Shown: positions 1-6,371 of the stretch, one piece after another
Layout: the number at the start of each line of letters is the position of its first letter
Numbering within the stretch: the first letter of the stretch is position 1
From: Chloroflexota bacterium
Lineage (GTDB): Bacteria; Chloroflexota; Anaerolineae; Ardenticatenales; Ardenticatenaceae
Assembly: GCA_003520455.1 (NCBI GenBank)
Contig: DOUV01000974.1
Span: forward strand, 1-6,372
Reading direction: 5' to 3'
DNA: 6,372 nucleotides
Notes under the pieces: model-generated
What the model saw: the letters and a program-made list of their open reading frames with translations, nothing else
Database searches by the model: none
What the model was told of the DNA's origin: nothing
Program-made: the position numbers and the translations under genes

Positions 1-939
1 CAACTCTTTGTCTTCAGCAACAGTTCGCCCCATGTGAGCGTCATCGATACGGAGACGAACGAGGTTGTCAAGACGGGCGATCTCCCTGACTTCACGGGCT
101 GGGCCTGGAACGACGACAACAACTACTTCGATGGCCAGAACCTCTGGCTCGGGCTGCGCGACCCCGACACCGACGACGTGGAGGTGATCGCGCTCAATCT
201 GGATACCTTGAAGATCACCAGCCGCCTGCCCATCGGCAAAGACAGCCTCACCCTCTACATCGGGAAGGCGACTCGAAACGGGATTCTGGACGTGGGCAAG
301 ATGGGCTCGGGCCAGGTGGTGGCGATCGACACCAAGGCCTTCAAGGTTCTGAACACCTGGGATGTTCCGGTGAACGGCGACGTCGTCTGCGATGCCGATG
401 TTGCCGTTGGCGCCGACGGGGTGGAACGCTTCTACTACCCCACCCGCAAAGGCGATACTCTGGTCAGCCTCAACCCCGCGACAGGTGAGACGATCAAGGT
501 TGTCGATACCCCGAAAGGCTCGGTCCCGCTGATGTTGACGACCGCTCCCGACCAGACGGTTTGGGTCCAGGAGACCGGCAGCAACACCAACGCCGTCTTC
601 GACCCGGTGACGCTGGAGTTGAAGAAGCGCTTCCTCACCGGGAAGGGGCCCATCGTGGCCTCTTTCAGTGCGGACGGCAAGTACGGCTATATCGGCCACG
701 GCAGCGATACCATCGTCGCCGTCGTCGATACCAAAACCCTGGAGGAAGTGCACCGGATTCAGGTCGGCACCAACCCCCAAAAGCTGGCGGTTCATCCCAA
801 TGGCAACGCTGTCTATGCGATCCTGACGAAGGAAGCCTCTGTGGCGGTGATTGATACAGCTTCCTGGGAGGTGACGAAACGCATTCCACTGGGCACCAAT
901 CCCTCCGGTATCTACCTGCGGGCAGCCCAGCAGGGGTAA
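1..939 (+). CDS. YVTN-family beta-propeller repeat protein, C-terminal part (5' end outside the window)
   Basis: The frame is open from base 1 and ends at TAA 937-939, so about 312 residues are visible and the true start lies upstream; the GTG at 34 is internal. The protein is built of repeated blade units of the type 'VxVIDTxTxEVxxxIxxGxxPxxxxxxPDG', for example SVIDTETNEVV near the start, VVDTKTLEEVHRIQVG around 710-770 and VAVIDTASWEVTKRIPLGTNPSG at the end. These are typical of YVTN/40-residue beta-propeller repeats, which are usually exported or surface proteins that act as binding scaffolds or as non-catalytic relatives of quinoprotein and lactonase propellers. No catalytic residues can be assigned. 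The signal peptide, if any, is outside the window. A gap of 49 bp separates it from the lipoprotein gene, so the two may be cotranscribed. The fold is secure; the specific function is unknown. Confidence 0.88.
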   Translation, partial: QLFVFSNSSPHVSVIDTETNEVVKTGDLPDFTGWAWNDDNNYFDGQNLWLGLRDPDTDDVEVIALNLDTLKITSRLPIGKDSLTLYIGKATRNGILDVGKMGSGQVVAIDTKAFKVLNTWDVPVNGDVVCDADVAVGADGVERFYYPTRKGDTLVSLNPATGETIKVVDTPKGSVPLMLTTAPDQTVWVQETGSNTNAVFDPVTLELKKRFLTGKGPIVASFSADGKYGYIGHGSDTIVAVVDTKTLEEVHRIQVGTNPQKLAVHPNGNAVYAILTKEASVAVIDTASWEVTKRIPLGTNPSGIYLRAAQQG

Positions 940-988
940 GCGTGGGATCTGATGAGGTAAGGCTGAGACCAGGAGAGAGGAGTCGCCC

Positions 989-1693
989 ATGAGGGTGCCA
1001 CCCACCGTAGTCGGTGTGGTCGTGATGATTCTGGTGAGTGTCGCGCCGGGATGCACGTATCCGGCGGCGCAAAACAACGAAGTGAGCACTCTTCGCCAGC
1101 AGGTTGAATCGTTGCAACAAGAGGCCGGCGAGTTACGTGAGACCGTCACCCGGCTGTCATACAACACGGCCTCCGGCGGTGGTGTCAACCTCAAGATGAT
1201 GCCTGATCCAAAGAGCGGCGAGCCGACGGTTCCCCTCGCTGAGCTCTTCAGCTTCGACCGTAACCACGCGATCTGCCGGGTCGAGACCAACCCGCAAGCC
1301 TTCAAGATGCCGACCTACAAGATGGGCGAGGTTGTGGTCGGGCCACACCAGTTCTTCATGTCGATGGTCGCCACCTCCATCGAACAGTACAAGGTGACGA
1401 CTGACCCGAATGGGAGCCGGCGGGTGATGATGCGCGGCGGCCTCGACTGCGCCACGGAGGTTGGCCAGGCCGAGGTTACCATTGGCTCACGCACTGCCGC
1501 CGAGCACGCCACATATAAAATCGAGGCTGTGGACGGCGGGGCGGGCGGCGGTGCGGCAGGGGACTCGTTCGCCTTTACGGTCTTCTTCGATCCGAAGGAG
1601 GCGCCGGTCAACTACGCCATCTTCGGACCGGAGTTTACCTTCACGGGAGAACTTGTGGAGGGGGAGGTGACGATCGTCGATCCTCATCAGTAG
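989..1693 (+). CDS. Putative lipoprotein with N-terminal coiled coil, function unknown
   Basis: The 234-residue protein starts at ATG 989, eight bases after a good Shine-Dalgarno stretch (AGGAGAGAGG, 971-980). Residues 1-21 form a short hydrophobic signal (VVGVVVMILVSVAPG) ending in a lipobox-like APGC, with Cys22 as the probable lipidated residue. The lipobox is not ideal because it has Pro at -2. Residues about 30-58 (STLRQQVESLQQEAGELRETV) have heptad spacing and should form a coiled coil, often a sign of oligomerisation at the membrane. The rest (about 65-234) is rich in predicted beta strands, contains two further cysteines (in HAICRV and GLDCATE) and a Gly/Ala-rich linker (GGAGGGAAGD). 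I recognise no known domain in it. The likely location is the outer face of a membrane. It is co-directional with the propeller gene upstream and the redox gene 67 bp downstream. Confidence 0.8.
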   Translation: MRVPPTVVGVVVMILVSVAPGCTYPAAQNNEVSTLRQQVESLQQEAGELRETVTRLSYNTASGGGVNLKMMPDPKSGEPTVPLAELFSFDRNHAICRVETNPQAFKMPTYKMGEVVVGPHQFFMSMVATSIEQYKVTTDPNGSRRVMMRGGLDCATEVGQAEVTIGSRTAAEHATYKIEAVDGGAGGGAAGDSFAFTVFFDPKEAPVNYAIFGPEFTFTGELVEGEVTIVDPHQ

Positions 1694-1760
1694 CGCCGGA
1701 CCGGTACCAATCAAAAAATATGAACGCAAGATTCAGTGAAGGAACGGGGATAGGAAGATC

Positions 1761-2285
1761 ATGCCACTCGATGTTGCCGGTCCGAATGTCGGTGACGAAG
1801 CACCAGATTTTACCCTCGCGGCGGTGGAAGGGGGCCAGGTGCACCTGGCCGATCTCCGCGGCCAGCCGGTCGTGCTCGTTTTCTACCGGGGCGGTTGGTG
1901 AGAGCACTGCCGCGAGCAACTGGCGCAGTTGCGCCAGCACTACGAAGCATTCCAACAGGCCGGGGCCGAGATCCTCGGGATTAGCAGTGAGGACCAGAAG
2001 CGTGGGGCCAGGTTCAAGACGGAGTTCGATCTGCCGTTCCGACTCCTGGCGGATCCCGAGCGCCGCGTGATTCAAGCGTACGGTGTCTTTCACCAGAACG
2101 AGCCGAAGGGGCGACCGATCTCGCGTCCGGCCGTCTTCGTGCTCGACCCGGCCGGCATTCTCCGCTACCGCTACGTTGGTGCGCAGGCCAGGGACCGGCC
2201 GTCGACCGAGACGATCCTGGCGGCGGTTCGCGATGCTCGCAACACGGGGCAGGGCAGCGACCGCTCGATCCCGGCCAACCGCTAA
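1761..2285 (+). CDS. Peroxiredoxin/AhpC-TSA-like selenoprotein (UxxC) with in-frame TGA at codon 47
   Basis: Read through one TGA (1899-1901), this gene gives 174 residues with the layout of a thioredoxin-fold peroxiredoxin. GDEAPDFTL at residues 11-19 is followed by [18 protein letters not shown] (29-46), then the TGA codon, then [10 protein letters not shown]. The C-terminal half has the expected [38 protein letters not shown] and ends at TAA 2283-2285. Cysteine homologues carry GGWCxxCREQL here, so the TGA replaces the first active-site Cys and leaves Cys50 as the resolving partner: a UxxC motif. Known Prx-like selenoproteins put Sec at this place. No other stop interrupts the frame. The likely role is thiol- or selenol-dependent reduction of peroxides or disulfides. 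The start ATG follows AGGA at 1752-1755. Alternatives are a single TGC-to-TGA nonsense mutation or a sequence error. Sec insertion needs selA, selB, selC and selD elsewhere in the genome, which cannot be seen here. Confidence 0.78.
1920..1937 (+). promoter_or_regulatory. Candidate bacterial SECIS stem-loop for Sec insertion at the upstream TGA
   Basis: CTGGCGC (1920-1926) pairs perfectly with GCGCCAG (1931-1937), leaving the tetraloop AGTT with G in its second position. The loop begins 25 bases after the TGA. Bacterial SECIS elements are known to lie inside the coding sequence just after the UGA, with a small apical loop carrying a G in its first two positions and roughly 16-37 bases of spacing, so both rules are met. 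An alternative fold of the same stretch, GCAACTG (1916-1922) with CAGTTGC (1926-1932) and loop GCG, also meets them but is less GC-rich. SelB would bind this element. The same bases encode QLAQLRQ, a common family sequence, so part of the symmetry could be coincidence. Confidence 0.6.
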
Positions 2286-2442
2286 ACCGGCGGGCTCGGC
2301 CGCTAACGAATCGATTCCTGACCCAGATTGTCATCGAACAGCAGGTTCGATCCTCCTGCGGATGCGACTCCCGACCATCCGTGTACTACGGAAGGGCCGC
2401 GCAGCGGTATCACTGACGCCAGAGATCAGGAGACAGCGACTC

Positions 2443-3141
2443 ATGACTGACTACATCGCGTTGCTCGACTGGCGACGATCTGTCGCCAAACTCTACGCTT
2501 GGGTCCGCGAGTCCGGTCTGGACGCTGCCGATACCTGTCACCGCTTTCGCGTGGAGCGGGACCACCTCTTTCGCTCGCACCCCCAATCGCCGCTCTCCGA
2601 CGAGCAGAAGGCGCGCTTCTCAGGTCTGTCCTACTACCCGTACGATCCTGCGTTCCGGTTTGTGCTGCCTGTAGACGGGGCGGTGAAGCAGGAGGTGTTT
2701 GAGATCGAGCTCCAGGACGATGGGCGGCTACGAAGCCAGCGCTTCGGCACGATTCACTTCATGGTTGCAGGGCAGGAGGTTTCGATCTCGCTCTTTTGGA
2801 TCCTGGGGTATGGCGGCGGGATTTTCCTCCCTTTTCGAGATGCTACCAGCGGCCGCGAAACCTACAGCGGGGGCCGCTATCTGCTGGACACCATCAAACA
2901 TGCCGATCTTGGACAGGCGGGATCCCGGCTGGTGATTGATTTTAACTATGCCTACAACCCCTCCTGTGCCTACAACGAGCCGCCGTCACTTGCGGCCCGT
3001 GCTGGACGTGAGCCGATGGTGTGGACTTGTCCGCTCCCTCCGATGGAGAACTGGTTGCAAGTGCCGGTTCGGGCGGGGGAGAAGCAACCGACCGGGGAGT
3101 GGGTAGCGCACGAAGAACCGCCGGATCAAGCCGCAGAGTGA
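2443..3141 (+). CDS. DUF1684 family protein with mobile-element-derived C-terminal tail
   Basis: The 232-residue protein starts at ATG 2443, ten bases after AGGAG (2428-2432); the frame is open further upstream, but that part overlaps the preceding gene and lacks family similarity. The DUF1684 hallmarks are plain: FRFVLPVDG (72-80), ISLFWILGYGGGIFLPFRDATSG (115-137), ETYSGGRYLLDT (139-150), LVIDFNYAYNPSCAY (163-177) and CPLPPMENWLQVPVRAGEK (196-214). The biochemical function of this family is not established. Two oddities stand out. The two conserved cysteines (174 and 196) are farther apart than I expect, with an extra stretch PSLAARAGRE between two copies of GAGCCG. The last 18 residues after AGEK are read from DNA that in antisense encodes a recombinase tail, so the native stop was probably replaced when mobile DNA arrived. 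The family call is firm; the true C-terminus is uncertain. Confidence 0.9.
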   Translation: MTDYIALLDWRRSVAKLYAWVRESGLDAADTCHRFRVERDHLFRSHPQSPLSDEQKARFSGLSYYPYDPAFRFVLPVDGAVKQEVFEIELQDDGRLRSQRFGTIHFMVAGQEVSISLFWILGYGGGIFLPFRDATSGRETYSGGRYLLDTIKHADLGQAGSRLVIDFNYAYNPSCAYNEPPSLAARAGREPMVWTCPLPPMENWLQVPVRAGEKQPTGEWVAHEEPPDQAAE

Positions 3142-3466
3142 CGGCCACCTGATTATCACCATCCACGTCGACGCGGGCAATGAGGGCCACAATCAAGCGC
3201 TCTTGCTCTTCGCCCGTGAGGTCAGGCAGTACCTCTGGTAGCTCCGCCACCAGGGTGTTGGCGGTATCCAGTTGCTGCCGTGTCTCCTCGATCATCTTGG
3301 CTTGCTGTTGTAGTTGCGCTTGCGTCTGCATGATCTCTTTGCGTTCCTCGCAGAGGCGGAGCATCAATTCGTGGTGCAGCACTTTGGTGTGATAGAATCG
3401 ACTGTGAGACTCGGACAGAGTTAGTCTTATAGAGAACAAAGATGTCGCGCTAGCTCTGGAATCTCG
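3105..3466 (-). pseudogene. Remnant of a large serine recombinase, C-terminal coiled-coil region
   Basis: The - strand frame from a stop at 3467-3469 down to about 3105 encodes a Gln/Glu-rich helix (EERKEIMQTQAQLQQQAKM, then ETRQQLDTANTLVAELPEV), followed by LTGEEQERLIVALIARVDVD and NQVAVTLRLDP. A coiled coil followed by 'eerqrLi.aLIerVdvdgd..v.v.Lr.dP' is characteristic of the C-terminal end of large serine recombinases found in phages and integrative elements. The catalytic N-terminal resolvase domain and the recombinase domain are absent: upstream lie only the IS remnant and about 60 bp of unassigned DNA. The first residues before about RFYHTKVLH do not look like family sequence. The frame stays open beyond the similarity to 2942, but that part is the antisense shadow of the DUF1684 gene. 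Recognition is by motif memory only, so the family assignment is moderate; the decayed state is clear from the missing domains. Confidence 0.5.
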
Positions 3467-3510
3467 TCACACTTGATAATGCAAATCTGTTTCTGTAAAA
3501 GCGGGAAGGT

Positions 3511-3528
3511 ACCCTGAGTAGCCAGGGT
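3511..3528 (-). terminator. Hairpin at the end of the IS transposase frame, possible terminator or IS end structure
   Basis: ACCCTG (3511-3516) pairs with CAGGGT (3523-3528) around a six-base loop AGTAGC. It lies directly at the transposase stop codon (TGA read at 3530-3528). On the - strand no U-run follows immediately (the next bases are ACCTTCCCGC, with TTTT a little later), so a classic intrinsic terminator is not convincing. It could equally belong to the subterminal structure of the insertion sequence. Confidence 0.25.
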
Positions 3529-4602
3529 CAGTGTTCGGTTGGCGAAAAGGTTAGGTAGGCTCTGCCAGTGAACCACTCCTCGCTGATTTCGATAAGGATC
3601 GCGGTGATCAGCCGCAGGCAGGCACTTTGGTTGGGAAAGATGCCGACGACGCGCGACCGACGACGAATCTCGCGATTGAGGCGCTCGACACCATTGGTGG
3701 TCCGCCGGAGCCGACGATGGGCCTCCGGAAAGGCCAAGACGGTCAAGCCCTCTGGGATGTTGGTTTCCAGCCAGGTGGCCAGCTTGGGCGCGCTCTTGGC
3801 GTACTTCTGGACGGGAGTAGCCAGAAGCCGATCCGCCTCGGCGCGGTCACGAGCATTGAAGATGGCCCGAATATCGGCGGCCACCTCAGTCTTGAGCTCC
3901 TGGCGTGGCACATCCGCCTGGGCGTTCTGCTGCCGATGGAATTGGCAGCGCTGCCACGGGACCCCCGCCGAAGACCGCCCGCCGGGCGACTTTGAGCCCC
4001 TCGTGGGCATCGCTGATGATCAATTCGACACCGCCCAGGCCGCAATCCACCAGGCGCTGCAGACAGGTGCGCCAATGCACTTCGGCTTCACTCAAGCCCA
4101 CCGAGACGCCCAGCACCTGCCGTTTGCCTTGCCGATCCACGCCAGTGGCCATCAGCACGGCCTCGTCACGGACCTGTCCGTCCACCCGCACCTGCTCATA
4201 GCGCGCATCCAGGTACAGAGAGACGATCGCTCCCAAGGGGCGTGTCCGCCACGCCTCCAAGGCTGCGTCCAACTGCTGCGCCGCGCGACTCACTTGCATC
4301 GAACTGGGCGCCACGCCGCACAGCTTTTCCGTGATCGCCGCCACTTTGCGCGTCGAGACCCCCTGCACCTACATCTCCGCCAAGGCCAGGGTCAACGCCC
4401 GCTCGCTCCGCAGCCCTTGCTCCAACGCGCTCGGATCGAAGCCGCCTTCACGCACCTGCGGCACGTCGAAGGTGATCGCTCCCACTCGCGTCTGCACCGT
4501 CTTCGGCTTGTCGCCGTTGGCATGCCCCTGGCGCTCCGCCGACCGCTCGTACGGTCCCACCCCAAGGGACTTCTGTCGTTCCGCCTGCATCGCAGCGTAG
4601 AA
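3528..4602 (-). pseudogene. Broken IS256-family transposase (amber stop, +1 frameshift, 5' truncation)
   Basis: Three - strand segments together make an IS256-family (Mutator-like) DDE transposase. Segment one (4602-4372) has YERSAERQGHANG, KPKTVQTRVGAITF and SERALTLALAEM, then TAG at 4371-4369 where family members have Tyr in 'EMYVQGVSTRKV'. Segment two (4368 to about 3966) has VQGVSTRKVAAITEKLCG, the first catalytic Asp in YLDARYE and the second in ISDAHEGLK. A run of five C on the + strand (3962-3966) appears to hold one extra base; shifting there restores VPWQRCQFHRQQNAQ, then RTTNGVERLNREIRRRSRVVG with the catalytic Glu, ending EISEEWFTGRAYL. All three catalytic residues survive, but not in one frame. 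An upstream in-frame TAA (4605-4603) and about 360 recovered residues against the usual 390-420 show the N-terminus is missing. No matching terminal inverted repeat was found, so the IS is dead unless the sequence contains errors. Confidence 0.92.
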
Positions 4603-4620
4603 TTATGTTCGTGGCGAGCG

Positions 4621-4678
4621 GCCCAACGCTCGCCGTCGTTGGCGGCCGAAGGCCGTCCGATGAATGCCGTTGTTATGC
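4621..4678 (-). other. attC-like element (58 bp) between the metallopeptidase gene and the IS remnant
   Basis: Read on the - strand, the stretch begins with GCATAAC (4678-4672) and ends with GTTGGGC (4627-4621). The second box fits the integron core-site rule GTTRRRY; the first is a five-of-seven match to its inverse. In the centre CGGCC pairs with GGCCG around TTC. Length and arrangement resemble a short integron attC site, and it lies 15 bp after the stop codon of the metallopeptidase gene in the orientation a cassette would have. The arms between the end boxes and the central hairpin pair poorly, and no integrase or second attC is present in the window. It may instead be an ordinary post-gene hairpin. 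Confidence 0.25.
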
Positions 4679-4693
4679 GAGTTATCACGGTCG

Positions 4694-5422
4694 CTAGTAC
4701 GTCCAGTCCTCATGAGCCAGCGGCGACCGATTCAGTTGCTCGCGGTGCAGCCGCCACTGAGGCATCAGCTCGTCCATCAATTCCCTGAATCGCTCGTTGT
4801 GATGGCGTTCGAGAAGGTGCACCATCTCATGCACCAGGATGTACTCAAGGCACGACGCCGGTTTCTTGGCGAGTTCCAGATTCAGCCAGATTCGCCGGGC
4901 TTCAATGTTGCACGTACCCCAGCGAGTCTTCATCTTCTTGATGCCCCATTCGGCCACCGTTACATCGACTTCCGGCTCCCACCTGGCGATGAGCGCCGGA
5001 ATCTGCTCGCGTAGCCGCTCGCGGTCCCACTGGTGAAGCACGGCCTCCCGCTTGTCTCTGTCAGCCCCGGGGCGCACCCGCAATTCCATCGTCGTGTTGT
5101 TCGGCAGGCGGACGGATGGCGGGCCATCGTGCTCGATGACATTGAGCCGGTAGCGTCTTCCTTGAAAGTAATGGCTTTCGCCTGTGATCATCTCGCGCTG
5201 CGACTGCCGCTCTTGCTGTTCAAATCGCTGCTGCTGTCGACGAATCCATCCCAGCCGTGAGATGATCGCCAGTCGAACGGCTTCGTCGTCAAGGCGCAGC
5301 GGAACGGCCACCCGCACCCGGCCGTTGGGCGGGTAGACGCCCAGGTGGAGGTTCTTGATGTCCTTCCGGACAACTTCCACCGGTATGCCCTGGACTTCGA
5401 TCTGGTGTCCTTTAGTAGTCAC
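4694..5422 (-). CDS. YgjP-type (DUF45, M48-like) zinc metallopeptidase, associated with type I restriction operon
   Basis: The 242-residue protein starts at GTG 5422 inside the end of hsdR (11-bp overlap, GTGACTACTAA), which points to translational coupling. The N-terminal half has the family features IEVQGIPVEVVRKDIKNLHL (8-27) and VYPPNGRVRVAVP (29-41), then a helix GWIRRQQQRFEQQ (58-70). The C-terminal peptidase part carries MKTRWGTC (164-171), the zinc-binding HEMVH (198-202) and HHNERF (207-212), which supplies the third ligand region. Length matches the family (about 230-250). The active site is complete, so it should be a functional cytoplasmic zinc peptidase; no signal peptide is visible. 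Genes of this family are commonly found right after hsdR in type I restriction-modification loci, where the role is not well defined; control of the restriction complex by proteolysis is an inference. The family is secure, the substrate unknown. Confidence 0.92.
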   Translation of the reverse strand: MTTKGHQIEVQGIPVEVVRKDIKNLHLGVYPPNGRVRVAVPLRLDDEAVRLAIISRLGWIRRQQQRFEQQERQSQREMITGESHYFQGRRYRLNVIEHDGPPSVRLPNNTTMELRVRPGADRDKREAVLHQWDRERLREQIPALIARWEPEVDVTVAEWGIKKMKTRWGTCNIEARRIWLNLELAKKPASCLEYILVHEMVHLLERHHNERFRELMDELMPQWRLHREQLNRSPLAHEDWTY

Positions 5423-6371
5423 GCTGGTTCTTCACAATCTCGAAGATCGTGTCCACAAGGCCGTCGTTGCCAAGCACCGATTTTATGGCGATGCGCACCT
5501 CTCGCTCCTTGAACCGATTCCCGCGCCAGCCTGCTTTTTTCACGTTACGGATGGCACTATCCACGTCAACCGCCAACCGTGCCGTTGCATCCTCACGATT
5601 GAAGCTCCCGTACGCCTCCGGGCTCTCATGTGTCGTCCGGACCCCCTCGTCCTTAAGATTGTCATACAGGGCCCGCAGCGGCGCGCTGGTGATGCTGGCG
5701 GGATACGACGACTCGGTCTCAGGCTTGCTCACCTTCTTCGTCAGCTCGACGATCTTGGCAAGGTACGCCTTGTAGTCCATCGCCTGCTCCCTGCGCGCCT
5801 GGATCAGGGCGTCGAGGAGCTTTGACATCTGCTCGTAGTACTTCGGGTTGACGGCCATCTCGTCGATGATGAGCTTGCGGACGTTGTTCTCGATCGTCTC
5901 GGCCATCGCCTCGGGATTCTCGCGGATGCCCTTGGGCAGCGATTCAACGGCCGTCTCGCCGCGTTCCACGATTAACTCAACCAGCGTCATGTCGTCGAAG
6001 GCTGAGACCTTTTCGCTCTCCTCGGCCCTGATGTACGTGTCCAGCAGGTGCCGCATGGCCGGCTCGTACATCTTCATGTCGATGTAGTCGCCGCTGGCGA
6101 GCTTGACCTCTTCGCGCACCTTCTCGTAGTGCTCCACCTCGGCCCTGATCTCCTGGGCCTCGGCGTGGGAGTAACCGGCCTCGGTCATCTCGTTGGCCAG
6201 GTTGGCGTAGGCCCGCAGGAACGCACCGGCCAGCTTGTACAGGGCCACGCGCTTGGGCTCGTTGTCCTTCAGCGCTTCGGCGTCGCCGCCCTCGGCCGCG
6301 CAGAAGAACCGGAGGTGGGCGGCCGTATCGCGCGGCGGCTCGACCGGCTCGCACAGCGTCTTGATTGACTC
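5412..6371 (-). CDS. hsdR: Type I restriction enzyme R subunit (HsdR), C-terminal part (5' end outside the window)
   Basis: The - strand frame is open from the right edge to TAA 5414-5412, giving about 319 residues of the C-terminal region. The visible part is the largely helical domain of HsdR that docks on the methyltransferase core: ESIKTLCEPVEPPRD, LRFFCAAEGG, ALYKLAGAFLRAYANLANEM, IDMKMYEPAMRHLLDTYI, FDDMTLVELIVERG, and the typical end VKKAGWRGNRFKEREVRIAI followed by VDTIFEIVKNQRDY. The nuclease and DEAD-box translocase domains lie outside the window. HsdR cuts unmodified DNA after ATP-driven translocation, in complex with HsdM and HsdS. The GTG at 6248 is internal, because similarity continues upstream of it. 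The gene overlaps the following metallopeptidase gene by 11 bp and they run in the same operon. No frameshift or stop interrupts the visible part, so the gene is probably intact. Confidence 0.9.
   Translation of the reverse strand, partial: ESIKTLCEPVEPPRDTAAHLRFFCAAEGGDAEALKDNEPKRVALYKLAGAFLRAYANLANEMTEAGYSHAEAQEIRAEVEHYEKVREEVKLASGDYIDMKMYEPAMRHLLDTYIRAEESEKVSAFDDMTLVELIVERGETAVESLPKGIRENPEAMAETIENNVRKLIIDEMAVNPKYYEQMSKLLDALIQARREQAMDYKAYLAKIVELTKKVSKPETESSYPASITSAPLRALYDNLKDEGVRTTHESPEAYGSFNREDATARLAVDVDSAIRNVKKAGWRGNRFKEREVRIAIKSVLGNDGLVDTIFEIVKNQRDY

Noticed and set aside
1700..1760. AT-rich stretch before the peroxiredoxin gene as a promoter
   Set aside because: The AT-rich run (AAAAAATATGAA) stands out from the GC-rich background, but no convincing -35 and -10 pair with proper spacing can be assigned.
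1929..2285. Treating the part after the TGA as an independent gene starting at TTG 1929
   Set aside because: This start sits in the middle of the conserved helix after the redox motif and inside the hairpin, with no ribosome binding site. The 46 codons before the TGA encode the matching N-terminal half in the same frame.
2308..2317. Perfect 10-bp palindrome GAATCGATTC after the peroxiredoxin gene
   Set aside because: It is single, short and without a T-run or a second copy, so neither a terminator nor an operator can be supported.
2341..2359. tRNA-like T-arm (GGTTCGATCC) in the 157-bp gap before the DUF1684 gene, possibly a tRNA or selC
   Set aside because: With the standard seven-base loop the stem does not pair beyond two positions, and no D arm, anticodon arm or acceptor stem fits. 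It is only a GCAGG/CCTGC hairpin with a nine-base loop.
2083..2442. Upstream extension of the DUF1684 frame, starting inside the peroxiredoxin gene
   Set aside because: The extension is Arg/Ser/Pro-rich out-of-frame reading of the redox gene; a good ribosome binding site precedes ATG 2443, where the family sequence begins.
3568..4788. Long + strand open frame (406 codons) across the IS region
   Set aside because: It is the antisense shadow of the IS256 transposase. Its translation is Arg/His-rich low-complexity sequence without family features, while the - strand gives clear transposase motifs.
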